In this document: positions 1 to 9,628 of the stretch, one piece after another
Numbering within the stretch: the first letter of the stretch is position 1
How the letters are laid out: every line of letters starts with the position of its first letter
NCBI RefSeq assembly: GCF_000158035.1
Contig: NZ_EQ973491.1
Coordinates: forward strand, 109,029-145,850
Origin: Bacteroides cellulosilyticus DSM 14838
GTDB taxonomy: Bacteria > Bacteroidota > Bacteroidia > Bacteroidales > Bacteroidaceae
Direction of reading: 5' to 3'
Length of the DNA stretch: 36,822 bases
Made by a program: the position numbers and the translations under genes
The notes under the pieces: generated by a model
What the model was told of the DNA's origin: nothing
Databases searched by the model: none
What the model saw: the letters and a program-made list of their open reading frames with translations, nothing else

Positions 1-1
1 G

Positions 2-70
2 AATTATGTGGAAGGAGATGTCTATTGTGACGGTTTGCCGTTAGGTTCTTTCCGTTCGGATGACTGGTGA
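2..70 (+). CDS. C-terminal end of an upstream gene (partial)
   Basis: An open frame runs in from the left edge and stops at TGA 68-70. It encodes about 22 residues ending GLPLGSFRSDDW. The stop lies 12 bases before the ATG of the next gene, the tight spacing seen elsewhere in this locus, so it is probably the last part of a co-transcribed PUL gene. Too little is visible to name a family. Confidence 0.55.
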   Translation, partial: NYVEGDVYCDGLPLGSFRSDDW

Positions 71-82
71 TACGTGTGAAAT

Positions 83-2410
83 ATGAAAAGAATTTATCTG
101 ATTATAATCCTGATTCTTGTTGGCGTGTCGGCTCTTTGGAGCCAGCATGCCAATGTTGTTTGGAATACCCCCAGTCGTAATTCTTCCGAATCAATGCCAT
201 GTGGAGGTGGAGATATCGGTATGAATGTGTGGGTAGAAGAGGGGGATGTATTGTTTTATCTGAGTCGTAGCGGTACTTTTGATGAGAATAATTGTCTGCT
301 GAAACAGGGGCGTTTTCGTATCCGCCTGTCTCCCAATCCTTTTAAAGAAACAAAAGAGTTCCGGCAGGAATTAATGCTTAATGACGGATTCGTGGAGATT
401 TCGGCAGAAGGTACACGAATTCAAATTTGGGCGGATGTATTCCATCCCGTAGTTCATGTAGAGATTGTCAATGCCCGTCCCTTGCAGGCAGAAATCTTTT
501 ATGAGAATTGGAGATACCGGGACCGGCCGATCCGGAAAGGAGAGGGGCAACAATGCTCCTACAAATGGGCTCCTCCCCAGGGAGCAGTAACAAGTGCCGA
601 TACCATCCGTCCCCTCCCAAACTCTCAATTCTCCACTCTTAATTCTCCACTTATTACGTTTTATCACCGTAATCCGGAAGAGACCGTTTTTGATGTAGCA
701 GTATCCCAGCAAGGTATGGATACAGTCAAATCCCGGTTGATGAATCCTTTAAAGAACCTGACGTTCGGAGGATGCCTGTCAGGTGAGAATCTGGAATATG
801 CCGGAATCTCAGATGCGGTATATGCCGGAACTGATTATCGGGCCTGGAAGTTTCGTTCATCGAAAGTATCCCGAAAACAACACTTTTTCGTTGTACTGCA
901 TACAGATCAGACGGAGACAGAAGAACAGTGGATACAAGACTTACAAGTCGGTCTGAGGAGAATAATGCCACATGGAAAGGTTTCTATGAAAGTGCTTTCG
1001 CAAGATAAGAAACAAACCCGCCAATGGTGGAACGCTTTCTGGCAACGTAGTTTCATTGTGGCAGAAGGAGAGGCTGGGGAGATAACCCGGAATTATACTC
1101 TTTTCCGCTATATGCTGGGCTGTAATGCTTATGGCAATGTTCCTACCAAGTTCAATGGTGGCTTGTTCACCTTTGATCCTTTACATATAGATCCGAAACA
1201 GGCATTTACTCCTGATTATCGGAAATGGGGAGGCGGCACAATGACTGCACAGAATCAACGTCTGGTATATTGGCCGATGTTGAAAAGCGGTGATTCTGAC
1301 ATGATGCCTGCCCAGTTTGATTTCTATAACCGGATGTTGAAGAATGCCGAATTGCGCAGCCGTGTGTATTGGCAACACGGGGGAGCCTGTTTCTGCGAAC
1401 AGATAGAGAATTTCGGTTTACCCAATCCTGCCGAATATGGTTTTAAACGCCCGGAAGGGTTCGATAAAGGACTGGAATACAACGCATGGTTGGAATACGA
1501 ATGGGATACCGCACTCGAATTCTGCCAAATGATACTTGAGACGAATAATTATACCGATGCGGATATCACTTCCTATTTGCCTTTGATTGAAAGTTCATTG
1601 ACTTTCTTTGATGAGCATTATCGTATGCTTGCTTCCCGTCGTGGACGGAAGGAGTTGGATGGAGAAGGACACCTGATTCTCTTTCCGGGTTCTGCCTGTG
1701 AAACCTATAAAATGACTAATAATGCCAGCAGCACTATTGCCGCATTGCGGACCGTGCTGGAAACTTACGGACGGAAGAACGAAATGCTGGAAGTAATCCC
1801 GCCGATACCATTGCGTTATATCGAAGTAAAGGATTCTGCGAATTCCATAACTATGCCGGTGCTGAAACAAACGATTGCCCCAGCTAAGAGTTGGGAGCGT
1901 ATTAATAATGTGGAGACTCCGCAACTCTATCCCGTATTTCCGTGGCGTGTTTACGGCATTGGCAAAGAAAAGTTGGAGGTTGCCCGCAACACCTATTTCT
2001 ATGATCCCGAAGCGGTTAATTTTCGTTCGCATATCGGATGGAAACAAGATAATATCTGGGCTGCATGTTTAGGATTGACTGAAGAATCCCGACAGCTTAA
2101 TCTGGCTAAATTATCCAACGGCCCGCATCGCTTTCCGGCTTTCTGGGGCCCCGGCTATGACTGGACGCCTGATCACAACTGGGGAGGGAGCGGCATGATA
2201 GGGCTTCAGGAGATGCTGTTGCAGACAAACGGAGAACTGATACTCCTGTTTCCGGCTTGGCCTCTAGAATGGAATGTGCACTTCAAACTTCATGCACCCG
2301 GTAAAACAACAGTAGAGGCTACTTTGAAAGAGGGTAAAGTGACAGATTTAAAAGTGTCACCGGAAAGTAGGAAGAAAGATGTGGTGATAATGATTCAAGA
2401 GACAAAATGA
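83..2410 (+). CDS. DUF5703-type, GH95-like secreted glycoside hydrolase
   Basis: A 775-residue protein with an N-terminal signal peptide (about residues 1-21, ending SALWSQ). The mature start has the MPCGGGDIGMNVW segment typical of DUF5703 proteins and resembling the N-terminal beta-sandwich of GH95 enzymes. The central half is helix-rich and aromatic, consistent with an (alpha/alpha)6 barrel. Near the C-terminus, WGGSGMIGLQEMLLQ followed by LLFPAWPLEW matches the layout of the GH95 C-terminal region. GH95 members remove alpha-L-fucose or alpha-L-galactose; whether this relative does is not known. It ends 4 bases before the GH2 gene, so the two are probably co-transcribed. Residues about 180-190 (NSQFSTLNSP) are encoded by a 14-bp tandem repeat, which looks like inserted low-complexity DNA. 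The family call is good; the activity is open. Confidence 0.82.
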   Translation: MKRIYLIIILILVGVSALWSQHANVVWNTPSRNSSESMPCGGGDIGMNVWVEEGDVLFYLSRSGTFDENNCLLKQGRFRIRLSPNPFKETKEFRQELMLNDGFVEISAEGTRIQIWADVFHPVVHVEIVNARPLQAEIFYENWRYRDRPIRKGEGQQCSYKWAPPQGAVTSADTIRPLPNSQFSTLNSPLITFYHRNPEETVFDVAVSQQGMDTVKSRLMNPLKNLTFGGCLSGENLEYAGISDAVYAGTDYRAWKFRSSKVSRKQHFFVVLHTDQTETEEQWIQDLQVGLRRIMPHGKVSMKVLSQDKKQTRQWWNAFWQRSFIVAEGEAGEITRNYTLFRYMLGCNAYGNVPTKFNGGLFTFDPLHIDPKQAFTPDYRKWGGGTMTAQNQRLVYWPMLKSGDSDMMPAQFDFYNRMLKNAELRSRVYWQHGGACFCEQIENFGLPNPAEYGFKRPEGFDKGLEYNAWLEYEWDTALEFCQMILETNNYTDADITSYLPLIESSLTFFDEHYRMLASRRGRKELDGEGHLILFPGSACETYKMTNNASSTIAALRTVLETYGRKNEMLEVIPPIPLRYIEVKDSANSITMPVLKQTIAPAKSWERINNVETPQLYPVFPWRVYGIGKEKLEVARNTYFYDPEAVNFRSHIGWKQDNIWAACLGLTEESRQLNLAKLSNGPHRFPAFWGPGYDWTPDHNWGGSGMIGLQEMLLQTNGELILLFPAWPLEWNVHFKLHAPGKTTVEATLKEGKVTDLKVSPESRKKDVVIMIQETK
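621..648 (+). repeat. 14-bp tandem repeat inside the DUF5703 gene
   Basis: Two adjacent 14-bp units, ACTCTCAATTCTCC and ACTCTTAATTCTCC, differ at one base. They lie inside the coding frame and encode a Ser/Asn-rich stretch that does not look like the surrounding fold. The pyrimidine-rich composition on this strand is unlike the neighbouring codons. Confidence 0.7.
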
Positions 2411-2414
2411 TGAT

Positions 2415-5063
2415 ATGAAACTAAGAAATATGAATAAGAACTTGTTTTTAACTTTGTCAGCCTTTTTGTTTTTATTCCCATTATCAGGGAAAGCGACAGG
2501 AACTTACCGTCCCGAGACCTCAGTTGCCGGTTTCATTCAGCTTCCCGGAAGCGGACGGCAGGTATATGATTTCAATCCGGGCTGGCGCTTCTTCAAAGGC
2601 GACATATCTGGAGCGGAAACAGTGAACTTCGATGATCGTTCATGGGAAGTTGTCTCCACCCCTCACACTGTGGAACTAATGCCTGCTGAGGCCAGTGGAT
2701 GCCGGAACTATCAGGGACCTGTCTGGTATCGCAAGCATTTCGTCGTTCCCGCAGAGACTAAAGGTCAACGGGTATCCATCCATTTTGAAGCTGCGATGGG
2801 GAAACAAATTCTTTATCTGAACGGAAAACGTATTCAGGAGCATATAGGCGGTTATCTGCCTTTCACACTGGACTTGACAACCTATGGAGTGCAAGCCGGA
2901 GACTCCTGCCTGCTTGCTGTTTTTGCAGATAACAGTGATGATAAATCCTATCCTCCGGGTAAGCGTCAGTATACCTTGGATTTCACCTATCATGGAGGCA
3001 TCTATCGGGATGTATGGATGATTGCCAAATCCCCTATATCCATTACTGATGCCATCGAATCGCAGACAGTTGCCGGAGGTGGTGTGTTTGTTCACTTCGA
3101 TCAGATCAGTGAAAAGAGTGCGCAAGTCTGTGTCAATACGGAAGTACAGAATGAAAATACCCGTTCTGAATCTGTGATTGTAGAGACGACACTGACAGAT
3201 GCTGACGGCAAAATAATCAGGCGCATATCCGGTAAACTCTCCTTGCAATCGGGAGAGAAGAAAATAATCCGTCAGCAAATGGAAGTGAAGAATCCGAAGC
3301 TATGGTCGCCGGATACACCTTATTTATATAGAGTACAGTCTCGCCTTAAAAAAGGCAATCAGTCCATAGATGGCGGAATCACCCGTGTCGGAATTCGTCT
3401 GGCGGAATTCCGTGGTAAAGATGGCTTTTGGCTGAATGGCAAACCTTTCGGTCAGTTGGTGGGAGCCAACCGTCATCAGGATTTCGCTTATGTGGGCAAT
3501 GCCTTACCAAACTCCCAGCAATGGCGTGATGCCAAGCGTTTACGTGATGCAGGATGCACTATTATCCGTACAGCCCATTATCCGCAGGACCCGTCTTTCA
3601 TGGATGCATGTGACGAACTTGGCCTATTTGTAATTGTCGCTACGCCGGGGTGGCAATATTGGAACAAAGATCTGCAATTTGGAGAGCTTGTCCATCGGAA
3701 TACACGTGAAATGATCCGTCGTGACCGCAATCATCCTTCTGTTTTGATGTGGGAACCTATCTTGAATGAAACCCGTTACCCGCTTGATTTTGCTTTGAAG
3801 GCTCTTGATATTACCAAAGAAGAATATCCGTATCCGGGGCGTCCGGTAGCTGCTGCTGATGTACATTCGGCAGGAGTAAAAGAACATTATGATGTGGTTT
3901 ATGGTTGGCCCGGTGATGATGAAAAGGAAGACAGGCCGGAGCAATGTATCTTCACTCGTGAGTTCGGGGAGAATGTGGATGACTGGTATGCCCACAATAA
4001 TGATAACCGTGCAAGCCGCAGCTGGGGAGAACATCCGTTGCTGGTGCAGGCACTTTCTCTGGCTAAGAGTTATGATGAGATGTATCGCACTACGGGCCTG
4101 TTTATCGGTGGTGCCCAGTGGCATCCGTTCGATCACCAACGAGGGTATCACCCTGACCCATATTGGGGAGGTATTTATGATGCTTTTCGTCAGAAAAAAT
4201 ATGCATACGAGATGTTCCGCAGTCAGTCTTCAGCCAGTCTGCGGCATCCTTTGGCTGAGTGTGGACCCATGGTTTTCGTTGCTCATGAAATGTCGCAGTT
4301 CTCTGATAAAGATGTAGTGGTTTTCAGTAATTGTGATTCTGTCAGACTTTCTGTCTATGATGGAACAAAGACATGGACGAAGCCGGTGGTTCATGCCAAA
4401 GGTCATCTGCCGAATGCCCCTGTCGTTTTTGAAAATGTATGGGATTTCTGGGAAGCTCGCAGTTATAGTTATACTCAGAAGAATTGGCAAAAAGTGAATA
4501 TGATTGTAGAAGGCATTATAAATGGGAAAGTAGTATGCACTCAGAAGAAGATGCCTTCACGGCGTTCCACTAAATTGAGGCTATATGCGGATACAGGGAA
4601 TGTGAATCTGGTGGCGGATGGTTCTGATTTCATTGTAGTGGTGGCTGAGGTGACTGATGACAATGGAAATGTGAGACGCCTGGCTAAAGAGAATATCGTC
4701 TTTACCGTAGAAGGGGAAGGAGATATTATTGGCGATGCTACTATTGGTGCGAATCCCCGTGCAGTGGAGTTCGGTTCTGCCCCTGTACTGATTCGTTCTA
4801 CCAGAAAAGCCGGAAAGATCAAAGTGAAAGCCCGTGTGCTATTTGAGGGTACACAAGCTCCGACGGCTGCGGAGCTGGAGTTCGAAAGTGTTCCTGCAGA
4901 ATTTCCTTTTTGTTATGAGGAGCGGGAAATAGCTTCTGCGGCTGTGAGAACAAGGTTACAAAAAGATACAACTGACAAGAAAATACAGTTGACGGAAGAA
5001 GAACGCCAAAAGGTGTTGGATGAGGTAGAGCGTCAGCAGACGGAGTTCGGAACAAAAGAATAA
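2415..5063 (+). CDS. Secreted GH2 glycoside hydrolase (beta-galactosidase/beta-glucuronidase type)
   Basis: An 882-residue protein with a signal peptide (hydrophobic segment LFLTLSAFLFLFPLSG). A second ATG at codon 6 is an equally possible start. The order is a jelly-roll sugar-binding domain (about 45-205), an Ig-like domain (about 210-320), then a TIM barrel opened by GANRHQDF and carrying RTAHYPQDPSFMDACDELGL. The acid/base is Glu452 (in LNET) and the nucleophile is Glu516 (in TREFGE), so the active site looks intact. Two further beta-sandwich regions follow (about 610-840). The charged C-terminal tail (LTEEERQKVLDEVERQQ) is probably helical. In a pectin-type locus such an enzyme would remove beta-linked galactose or a uronic acid from side chains; the sequence does not decide which. 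It starts 4 bases after the DUF5703 stop. Confidence 0.92.
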   Translation: MKLRNMNKNLFLTLSAFLFLFPLSGKATGTYRPETSVAGFIQLPGSGRQVYDFNPGWRFFKGDISGAETVNFDDRSWEVVSTPHTVELMPAEASGCRNYQGPVWYRKHFVVPAETKGQRVSIHFEAAMGKQILYLNGKRIQEHIGGYLPFTLDLTTYGVQAGDSCLLAVFADNSDDKSYPPGKRQYTLDFTYHGGIYRDVWMIAKSPISITDAIESQTVAGGGVFVHFDQISEKSAQVCVNTEVQNENTRSESVIVETTLTDADGKIIRRISGKLSLQSGEKKIIRQQMEVKNPKLWSPDTPYLYRVQSRLKKGNQSIDGGITRVGIRLAEFRGKDGFWLNGKPFGQLVGANRHQDFAYVGNALPNSQQWRDAKRLRDAGCTIIRTAHYPQDPSFMDACDELGLFVIVATPGWQYWNKDLQFGELVHRNTREMIRRDRNHPSVLMWEPILNETRYPLDFALKALDITKEEYPYPGRPVAAADVHSAGVKEHYDVVYGWPGDDEKEDRPEQCIFTREFGENVDDWYAHNNDNRASRSWGEHPLLVQALSLAKSYDEMYRTTGLFIGGAQWHPFDHQRGYHPDPYWGGIYDAFRQKKYAYEMFRSQSSASLRHPLAECGPMVFVAHEMSQFSDKDVVVFSNCDSVRLSVYDGTKTWTKPVVHAKGHLPNAPVVFENVWDFWEARSYSYTQKNWQKVNMIVEGIINGKVVCTQKKMPSRRSTKLRLYADTGNVNLVADGSDFIVVVAEVTDDNGNVRRLAKENIVFTVEGEGDIIGDATIGANPRAVEFGSAPVLIRSTRKAGKIKVKARVLFEGTQAPTAAELEFESVPAEFPFCYEEREIASAAVRTRLQKDTTDKKIQLTEEERQKVLDEVERQQTEFGTKE

Positions 5064-5084
5064 TCTAAAATAAGGGAGTGATAA

Positions 5085-5116
5085 TTTTAGTCACTGTTAG
5101 AAAAAGCTTATCTTTG
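5085..5116 (+). promoter_or_regulatory. Probable housekeeping-type promoter of the HTCS gene
   Basis: A perfect Bacteroides -7 box (TATCTTTG, 5109-5116, consensus TAnnTTTG) lies 30 bases before the HTCS ATG. A T-rich stretch at 5085-5088 sits about 20 bases upstream, where a -33 element would be. The box runs on into TTGGATACA, which resembles the 9-mer of the locus ECF motif, but no CGTC follows at the required distance. Confidence 0.6.
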
Positions 5117-5145
5117 GATACATTTTATATCAACTGTTGTTATAA

Positions 5146-8100
5146 ATGAAGAAACGATCTATTCTAATACTATTTCTATCGGTGATAGGGCTTACAAGCT
5201 TTGCCTATCCCAGCATGATTGTGGAACATTACACGGCCGAACGAGGGTTACCTAATAATATTGTAAACTGTACTTTAAAAGGTAGCGAAGGCTTTGTCTG
5301 GTTCGGCACTTGGTATGGCTTATGTAGTTTTGACGGCACTAAGTTTCGTTCGTACGATAATCGTGACGGATTCTATTCGGCTGATATTCCTCCACGTAAG
5401 ATTCAGCGTATCGTAGAAGATAAAAATGGTTTTCTTTGGATCAAGACCATTGATCGCAAACTTTATCTGTTTGATAAGAAGCATGAAAGTTTTCATGCGG
5501 TTTATGACGATGTGAAGGAATACTCTGAAAATATTCAGATTATCAAGATTCAGACAACTGCGGATGGAGATGTCCTATTGCTGACCAAGGATAAGAGTCT
5601 GCTTCGTGCGCATACTGATAAAGAGGGCAAAATTACAATGAAGCAATTGCACGATTCACGCCCTAATATCAATCACTACGATATGCGTTTGAAGCATAAT
5701 GTGTTATGCGAGACTTCCGAATTTATCAATTGGGTGGGTATGGATTATCAGATACTTTCGTTAAGGAAAGGAGCGGGGTTGAAAGATAAGCCTGCCGATT
5801 TCATTCAGAAGAAGATAGCCGGTAGCCCCGACCAGTTCACCTGTGCATCTTATAACTCCAGATGCTTATGGTTAGGTGACCGGAACGGACATATTTATAG
5901 TATTGATCCGGAAAATGGAGTGGTCAATCGTTATGAAATACCGGGAATAGATCAGTCGGTCGTAAATTTGCTGGTAACAGAGACAGGGTTGGTCTATATT
6001 ACTACAGGTGAAGGAGTATATGAGTATAATATCGGTTATAAGCAATTGACAAAGTTGCCGCTTTCCATCGACGGGAGAGAAACAGGAACTATATTTATAG
6101 ACAAATATGATAAAATTTGGTTTCAGGAAGGTAATAATGCATTGGTATACTATGATCCTTTAAATAAAGCCAATCGCCGCTTTACATTTCCTAAACAGAA
6201 TTCCATAGGAAATTTTGAAATGCAAGATGCCGGTGAACAGGGTATGTTTTTTCTGACTCCGGGTGGAGAGATTCTTTTGTTCGACCGGGAGAAACTGGAG
6301 ATGGTTCGTCTGAATCAATCAAAGCCTTTCGTTGATGATGCTCCCGGACAACTGTTTTTTCATCTATTGCTGGACAAAGACGAGATTCTCTGGTTGGCTT
6401 CTACAGATAATGGGGTGTACAGGGTTAACTTTCCCAAGAAGCAGTTCCAGGTACTTAAAGAAGTGTCACCGGTGCCGGTTGGTGATGAAAAAACTAATTC
6501 CTGGAATCAGGGGATACGCGCTCTGTATCAGGCAAAGAATGGCGATATCTGGGCAGGAACCCGTTGGCAGGCCCTTTATCGCCTTGATAGTAACGGACAG
6601 GTAAAGCAGGTTTTCTCGGAAAAGAATTATCTGGTGGGAGCTGTATATCATATCATGGAAGATAAAGATGGGAATCTTTGGTTCTCTACCAAAGGCAATG
6701 GTCTTGTGAAGGCTGAACCGGATATGAATTCTCCTCAAGGGTTACGCTTCGTACGTTATAAAAATGATCCTAAGAATCCGAATTCAATCAGTAGTAATGA
6801 TGTGTATTTCACTTATCAGGATAGCCAGGGGCGTATTTGGGTTGGTTTGTTAGGTGGTGGTCTGAATCTGATCAGTGAAGCGAACGGGACAATTGCCTTT
6901 AAACATAAGTATAATGGTTTGAAGCAATATCCGCTTTATGGGCTTTATATGGAAGTGCGTACAATGACGGAGGATAATGACGGACGTATCTGGGTAGGAA
7001 CAATGGATGGTCTGATGTCTTTTGATGGTCATTTTACCAATCCCGAAGAGATTCAATTTGAAACTTACCGCCAGGTGAGTGAACGTTCGAATGTTGCTGA
7101 CAATGATATTTATGTATTGTACAAAGATTCCGAATCACAAATCTGGGTAAGCGTATTTGGGGGAGGATTGAATAAACTGGTACACTATGATAAAGAAAGG
7201 CGGGTACCTGTCTTTAAATCTTACGGCATCCGTGAAGGTATGAATAATGATGTAGTAAAATCAATAGTAGAAGATAAAGACGGAAATCTCTGGTTTACTA
7301 CAGAAATAGGATTGTCTTGTTTCAATAAAGACACCGAACAGTTCCGTAATTACGACAGGTACGATGGATTTCTGAATGTTGAGTTGGAAGAAAGCAGCGC
7401 GCTCCGTACTTTGAGCGGTGACTTATGGCTTGGTTCCAGGCAAGGTATTCTCACATTTTCACCTAATAAACTGGAAACGCAGAATATGAACTATGATACG
7501 CGCATAGTCGACTTCAAAATCTCCAATCGTGATTTGCGTAGTTTTCATGAAGATCCTGTATTGAAAGAATCGATTACATTTGCCGATGCAATCAGGTTAA
7601 AGTATAATCAGTCTATGTTTACCATTGAATTTGCTGCGTTGAACTTTTATAATCCCAATCGTGTGTTTTATCGATATATCCTTGAAGGATACGAAAAGGA
7701 GTGGCATTACAATGGCAAAAACCGTATTGCTTCTTACACGAATGTGCCGCCTGGATCCTATACTTTCCGGGTGGAAACAATAGATGAAGCCAATCCGGAG
7801 CTCGTTTCCAATCGTACATTGGCCATCACTATTCTTCCGCCCTGGTGGTTAAGTTGGTGGGCTATTGTGATTTATGTAGTCTTGGGTATTATAGCCCTTT
7901 ATTTCAGTTTGCGTCTGGCTTTCTTTATGATTAAAATGAAGAATGACATCTACATCGAACAGAAGGTTTCGGAAATGAAGATCAAGTTCTTTACAAATAT
8001 TTCTCATGAACTACGTACTCCTCTGACTTTAATAAAAGGTCCGATACAGGAATTGAGAGAGCATGAGACACTTTCACCAAAAGGTGTGCAATATGTGGAA

Positions 8101-9570
8101 CTAATGGAGAAGAACACTAACCAGATGTTACAACTTGTCAATCAGATACTTGATTTCCGGAAAATACAGAATGGAAAGATGCGTTTGCATGTGTCGTTGA
8201 TTGATTTTAATGAGTTGGTAGTCTCTTTCCAAAAGGAATTCCGTGTTCTTTCCGAAGAAAATGAAGTTAGCTTTACTTTCCAGTTACCGGATGCGGCTAT
8301 TATGATATGGGCGGATAAGGAGAAGCTGAGTATTGTTATTCGGAACATCATATCCAATGCCTTCAAGTTTACCCCTTCCGGTGGCAGCATCCATGTAGTT
8401 GCCGGACTGGCAGAAGATGGGGAACACTGTTTCCTGAGAGTGGAAGATAACGGGATCGGAATCCCCCAGAATAAGCTGACCGAGGTTTTTGAACGCTTCT
8501 CGCAAGGAGAGAATGCCAAAAACTCGTATTATCAGGGCACGGGTATCGGGCTGGCACTTTCCAAAGAAATCGTTAATCTGCATCATGGAGTGATTCGTGC
8601 TGAAAGCCCTGAAGGAAAGGGAACCGTGTTTATTGTAGAACTATTGCTCGGAAAGGAACATTATCGCATTTCGGAAGTTGATTTTTATGTCAGTGACACT
8701 GAAACAGCTCCTGCCGGAGATGTGTCTTCTACTGATATCATGGCAGAAGAAGATTCCGAAGAACAGACGGAAATAGATGCTTCTTTGCCGAATCTTTTAT
8801 TGGTGGAAGACAATAAAGACCTCTGTCAGCTGATAAAACTGCAATTAGAAGACAAGTTTAATATTCATATAGCCAATAATGGAGTAGAGGGATTAAAGAA
8901 AGTCCACCTGTATCATCCCGATATCGTGGTCACCGATCAGATGATGCCTGAAATGGATGGTTTGGAGATGTTGCAGTCTATTCGTAAAGATTTCCAGATC
9001 AGTCATATTCCGGTTATCATCCTGACCGCAAAGAATGATGAAGGCGCCAAGACGAAAGCAATCACTTTGGGAGCCAATGCTTACATAACGAAGCCTTTTA
9101 GCAAGGAATATCTGTTGGCACGCATTGATCAGTTGCTATCTGAGCGGCTGCTCTTCCGGGAACGGATTCGCCTGCAAATGGAGAATCAGAAAACAACGGA
9201 GGAAGATAGTTATGAGCAATATCTTGTGAAGAAGGATGTGCAGTTCCTTGAAAAGATACATCAGGTGATTGAGGAGAACATGGACGACAGCGATTTTAAT
9301 ATCGATACTATAGCTTCTGGAATAGGATTAAGCCGTTCGGCATTCTTTAAGAAATTGAAGAGCCTTACCGGACTGGCACCTGTCGACCTGGTTAAAGAGA
9401 TTCGTTTGAATAAGTCTGTCGAATTGATTAAGAACACAGACTTGAGTATCTCGGAGATTGCTTTTGCCGTCGGATTTAAAGACTCGGGCTATTATAGCAA
9501 GTGCTTCCGGAAGAAATATAACCAGACTCCCCGCGAATATATGAGTGAATGGCGGAAAGGAGAGAAATAA
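5146..9570 (+). CDS. Hybrid two-component system sensor/regulator (HTCS)
   Basis: A 1474-residue inner-membrane sensor that fuses a histidine kinase and its response regulator, the usual PUL activator in Bacteroides. After a signal peptide (about 1-20) comes a periplasmic sensor made of repeated propeller blades with motifs such as GFVWFGTWYGL, GDIWAGTRW, GRIWVGLLGGGL and GNLWFTTEIGL. It is closed by a Y_Y_Y domain (about 818-895). One membrane segment follows (about 900-930). The kinase has the phospho-acceptor His954 in ISHELRTPL and an ATPase domain with NAFKF and DNGIGIP motifs. The receiver domain has Asp1264 in VVTDQMMPEMDG. An AraC-type DNA-binding domain ends the protein (about 1385-1468). 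By family knowledge, such proteins bind a breakdown oligosaccharide in the periplasm and activate transcription. It has its own promoter-like sequence. The first PL1 gene follows, with a separate promoter motif beginning right after this stop codon. Confidence 0.97.
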   Translation: MKKRSILILFLSVIGLTSFAYPSMIVEHYTAERGLPNNIVNCTLKGSEGFVWFGTWYGLCSFDGTKFRSYDNRDGFYSADIPPRKIQRIVEDKNGFLWIKTIDRKLYLFDKKHESFHAVYDDVKEYSENIQIIKIQTTADGDVLLLTKDKSLLRAHTDKEGKITMKQLHDSRPNINHYDMRLKHNVLCETSEFINWVGMDYQILSLRKGAGLKDKPADFIQKKIAGSPDQFTCASYNSRCLWLGDRNGHIYSIDPENGVVNRYEIPGIDQSVVNLLVTETGLVYITTGEGVYEYNIGYKQLTKLPLSIDGRETGTIFIDKYDKIWFQEGNNALVYYDPLNKANRRFTFPKQNSIGNFEMQDAGEQGMFFLTPGGEILLFDREKLEMVRLNQSKPFVDDAPGQLFFHLLLDKDEILWLASTDNGVYRVNFPKKQFQVLKEVSPVPVGDEKTNSWNQGIRALYQAKNGDIWAGTRWQALYRLDSNGQVKQVFSEKNYLVGAVYHIMEDKDGNLWFSTKGNGLVKAEPDMNSPQGLRFVRYKNDPKNPNSISSNDVYFTYQDSQGRIWVGLLGGGLNLISEANGTIAFKHKYNGLKQYPLYGLYMEVRTMTEDNDGRIWVGTMDGLMSFDGHFTNPEEIQFETYRQVSERSNVADNDIYVLYKDSESQIWVSVFGGGLNKLVHYDKERRVPVFKSYGIREGMNNDVVKSIVEDKDGNLWFTTEIGLSCFNKDTEQFRNYDRYDGFLNVELEESSALRTLSGDLWLGSRQGILTFSPNKLETQNMNYDTRIVDFKISNRDLRSFHEDPVLKESITFADAIRLKYNQSMFTIEFAALNFYNPNRVFYRYILEGYEKEWHYNGKNRIASYTNVPPGSYTFRVETIDEANPELVSNRTLAITILPPWWLSWWAIVIYVVLGIIALYFSLRLAFFMIKMKNDIYIEQKVSEMKIKFFTNISHELRTPLTLIKGPIQELREHETLSPKGVQYVELMEKNTNQMLQLVNQILDFRKIQNGKMRLHVSLIDFNELVVSFQKEFRVLSEENEVSFTFQLPDAAIMIWADKEKLSIVIRNIISNAFKFTPSGGSIHVVAGLAEDGEHCFLRVEDNGIGIPQNKLTEVFERFSQGENAKNSYYQGTGIGLALSKEIVNLHHGVIRAESPEGKGTVFIVELLLGKEHYRISEVDFYVSDTETAPAGDVSSTDIMAEEDSEEQTEIDASLPNLLLVEDNKDLCQLIKLQLEDKFNIHIANNGVEGLKKVHLYHPDIVVTDQMMPEMDGLEMLQSIRKDFQISHIPVIILTAKNDEGAKTKAITLGANAYITKPFSKEYLLARIDQLLSERLLFRERIRLQMENQKTTEEDSYEQYLVKKDVQFLEKIHQVIEENMDDSDFNIDTIASGIGLSRSAFFKKLKSLTGLAPVDLVKEIRLNKSVELIKNTDLSISEIAFAVGFKDSGYYSKCFRKKYNQTPREYMSEWRKGEK

Positions 9571-9598
9571 CCGATTACAAAATGTTTTCTTAACCGTC
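9571..9598 (+). promoter_or_regulatory. Putative ECF-sigma promoter upstream of PL1-1
   Basis: CCGATTACA (9571-9579), then exactly 15 bases, then CGTC (9595-9598). The same arrangement occurs at 15188, 17751, 23483 and 26054. The CGTC ends 30 bases before the PL1 ATG at 9629. The 9-mer matches GTGATTACA at 7 of 9 positions. It starts on the first base after the HTCS stop, giving the lyase its own control point. Confidence 0.72.
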
Positions 9599-9628
9599 TT
9601 CTTAGAAAACCTATTAAGATTCGAAAGA

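Noticed and set aside
5114..5141. TTGGATACA upstream of the HTCS as a sixth ECF-type site
   Set aside because: The 9-mer matches at 7 of 9 positions, but the bases at the required distance are TGTT, not CGTC. It is better explained by the TATCTTTG box that it overlaps.
7570..7597. TCGATTACA within the HTCS gene as an internal ECF-type promoter
   Set aside because: The bases 15 positions after the 9-mer are AGGT rather than CGTC, and the site lies inside the sensor-domain coding sequence.
9545..9628. Earlier ATG for PL1-1 overlapping the end of the HTCS gene
   Set aside because: It would put 28 polar residues ahead of a normal signal peptide and would place the promoter motif inside the coding region. 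ATG 9629 fits better.
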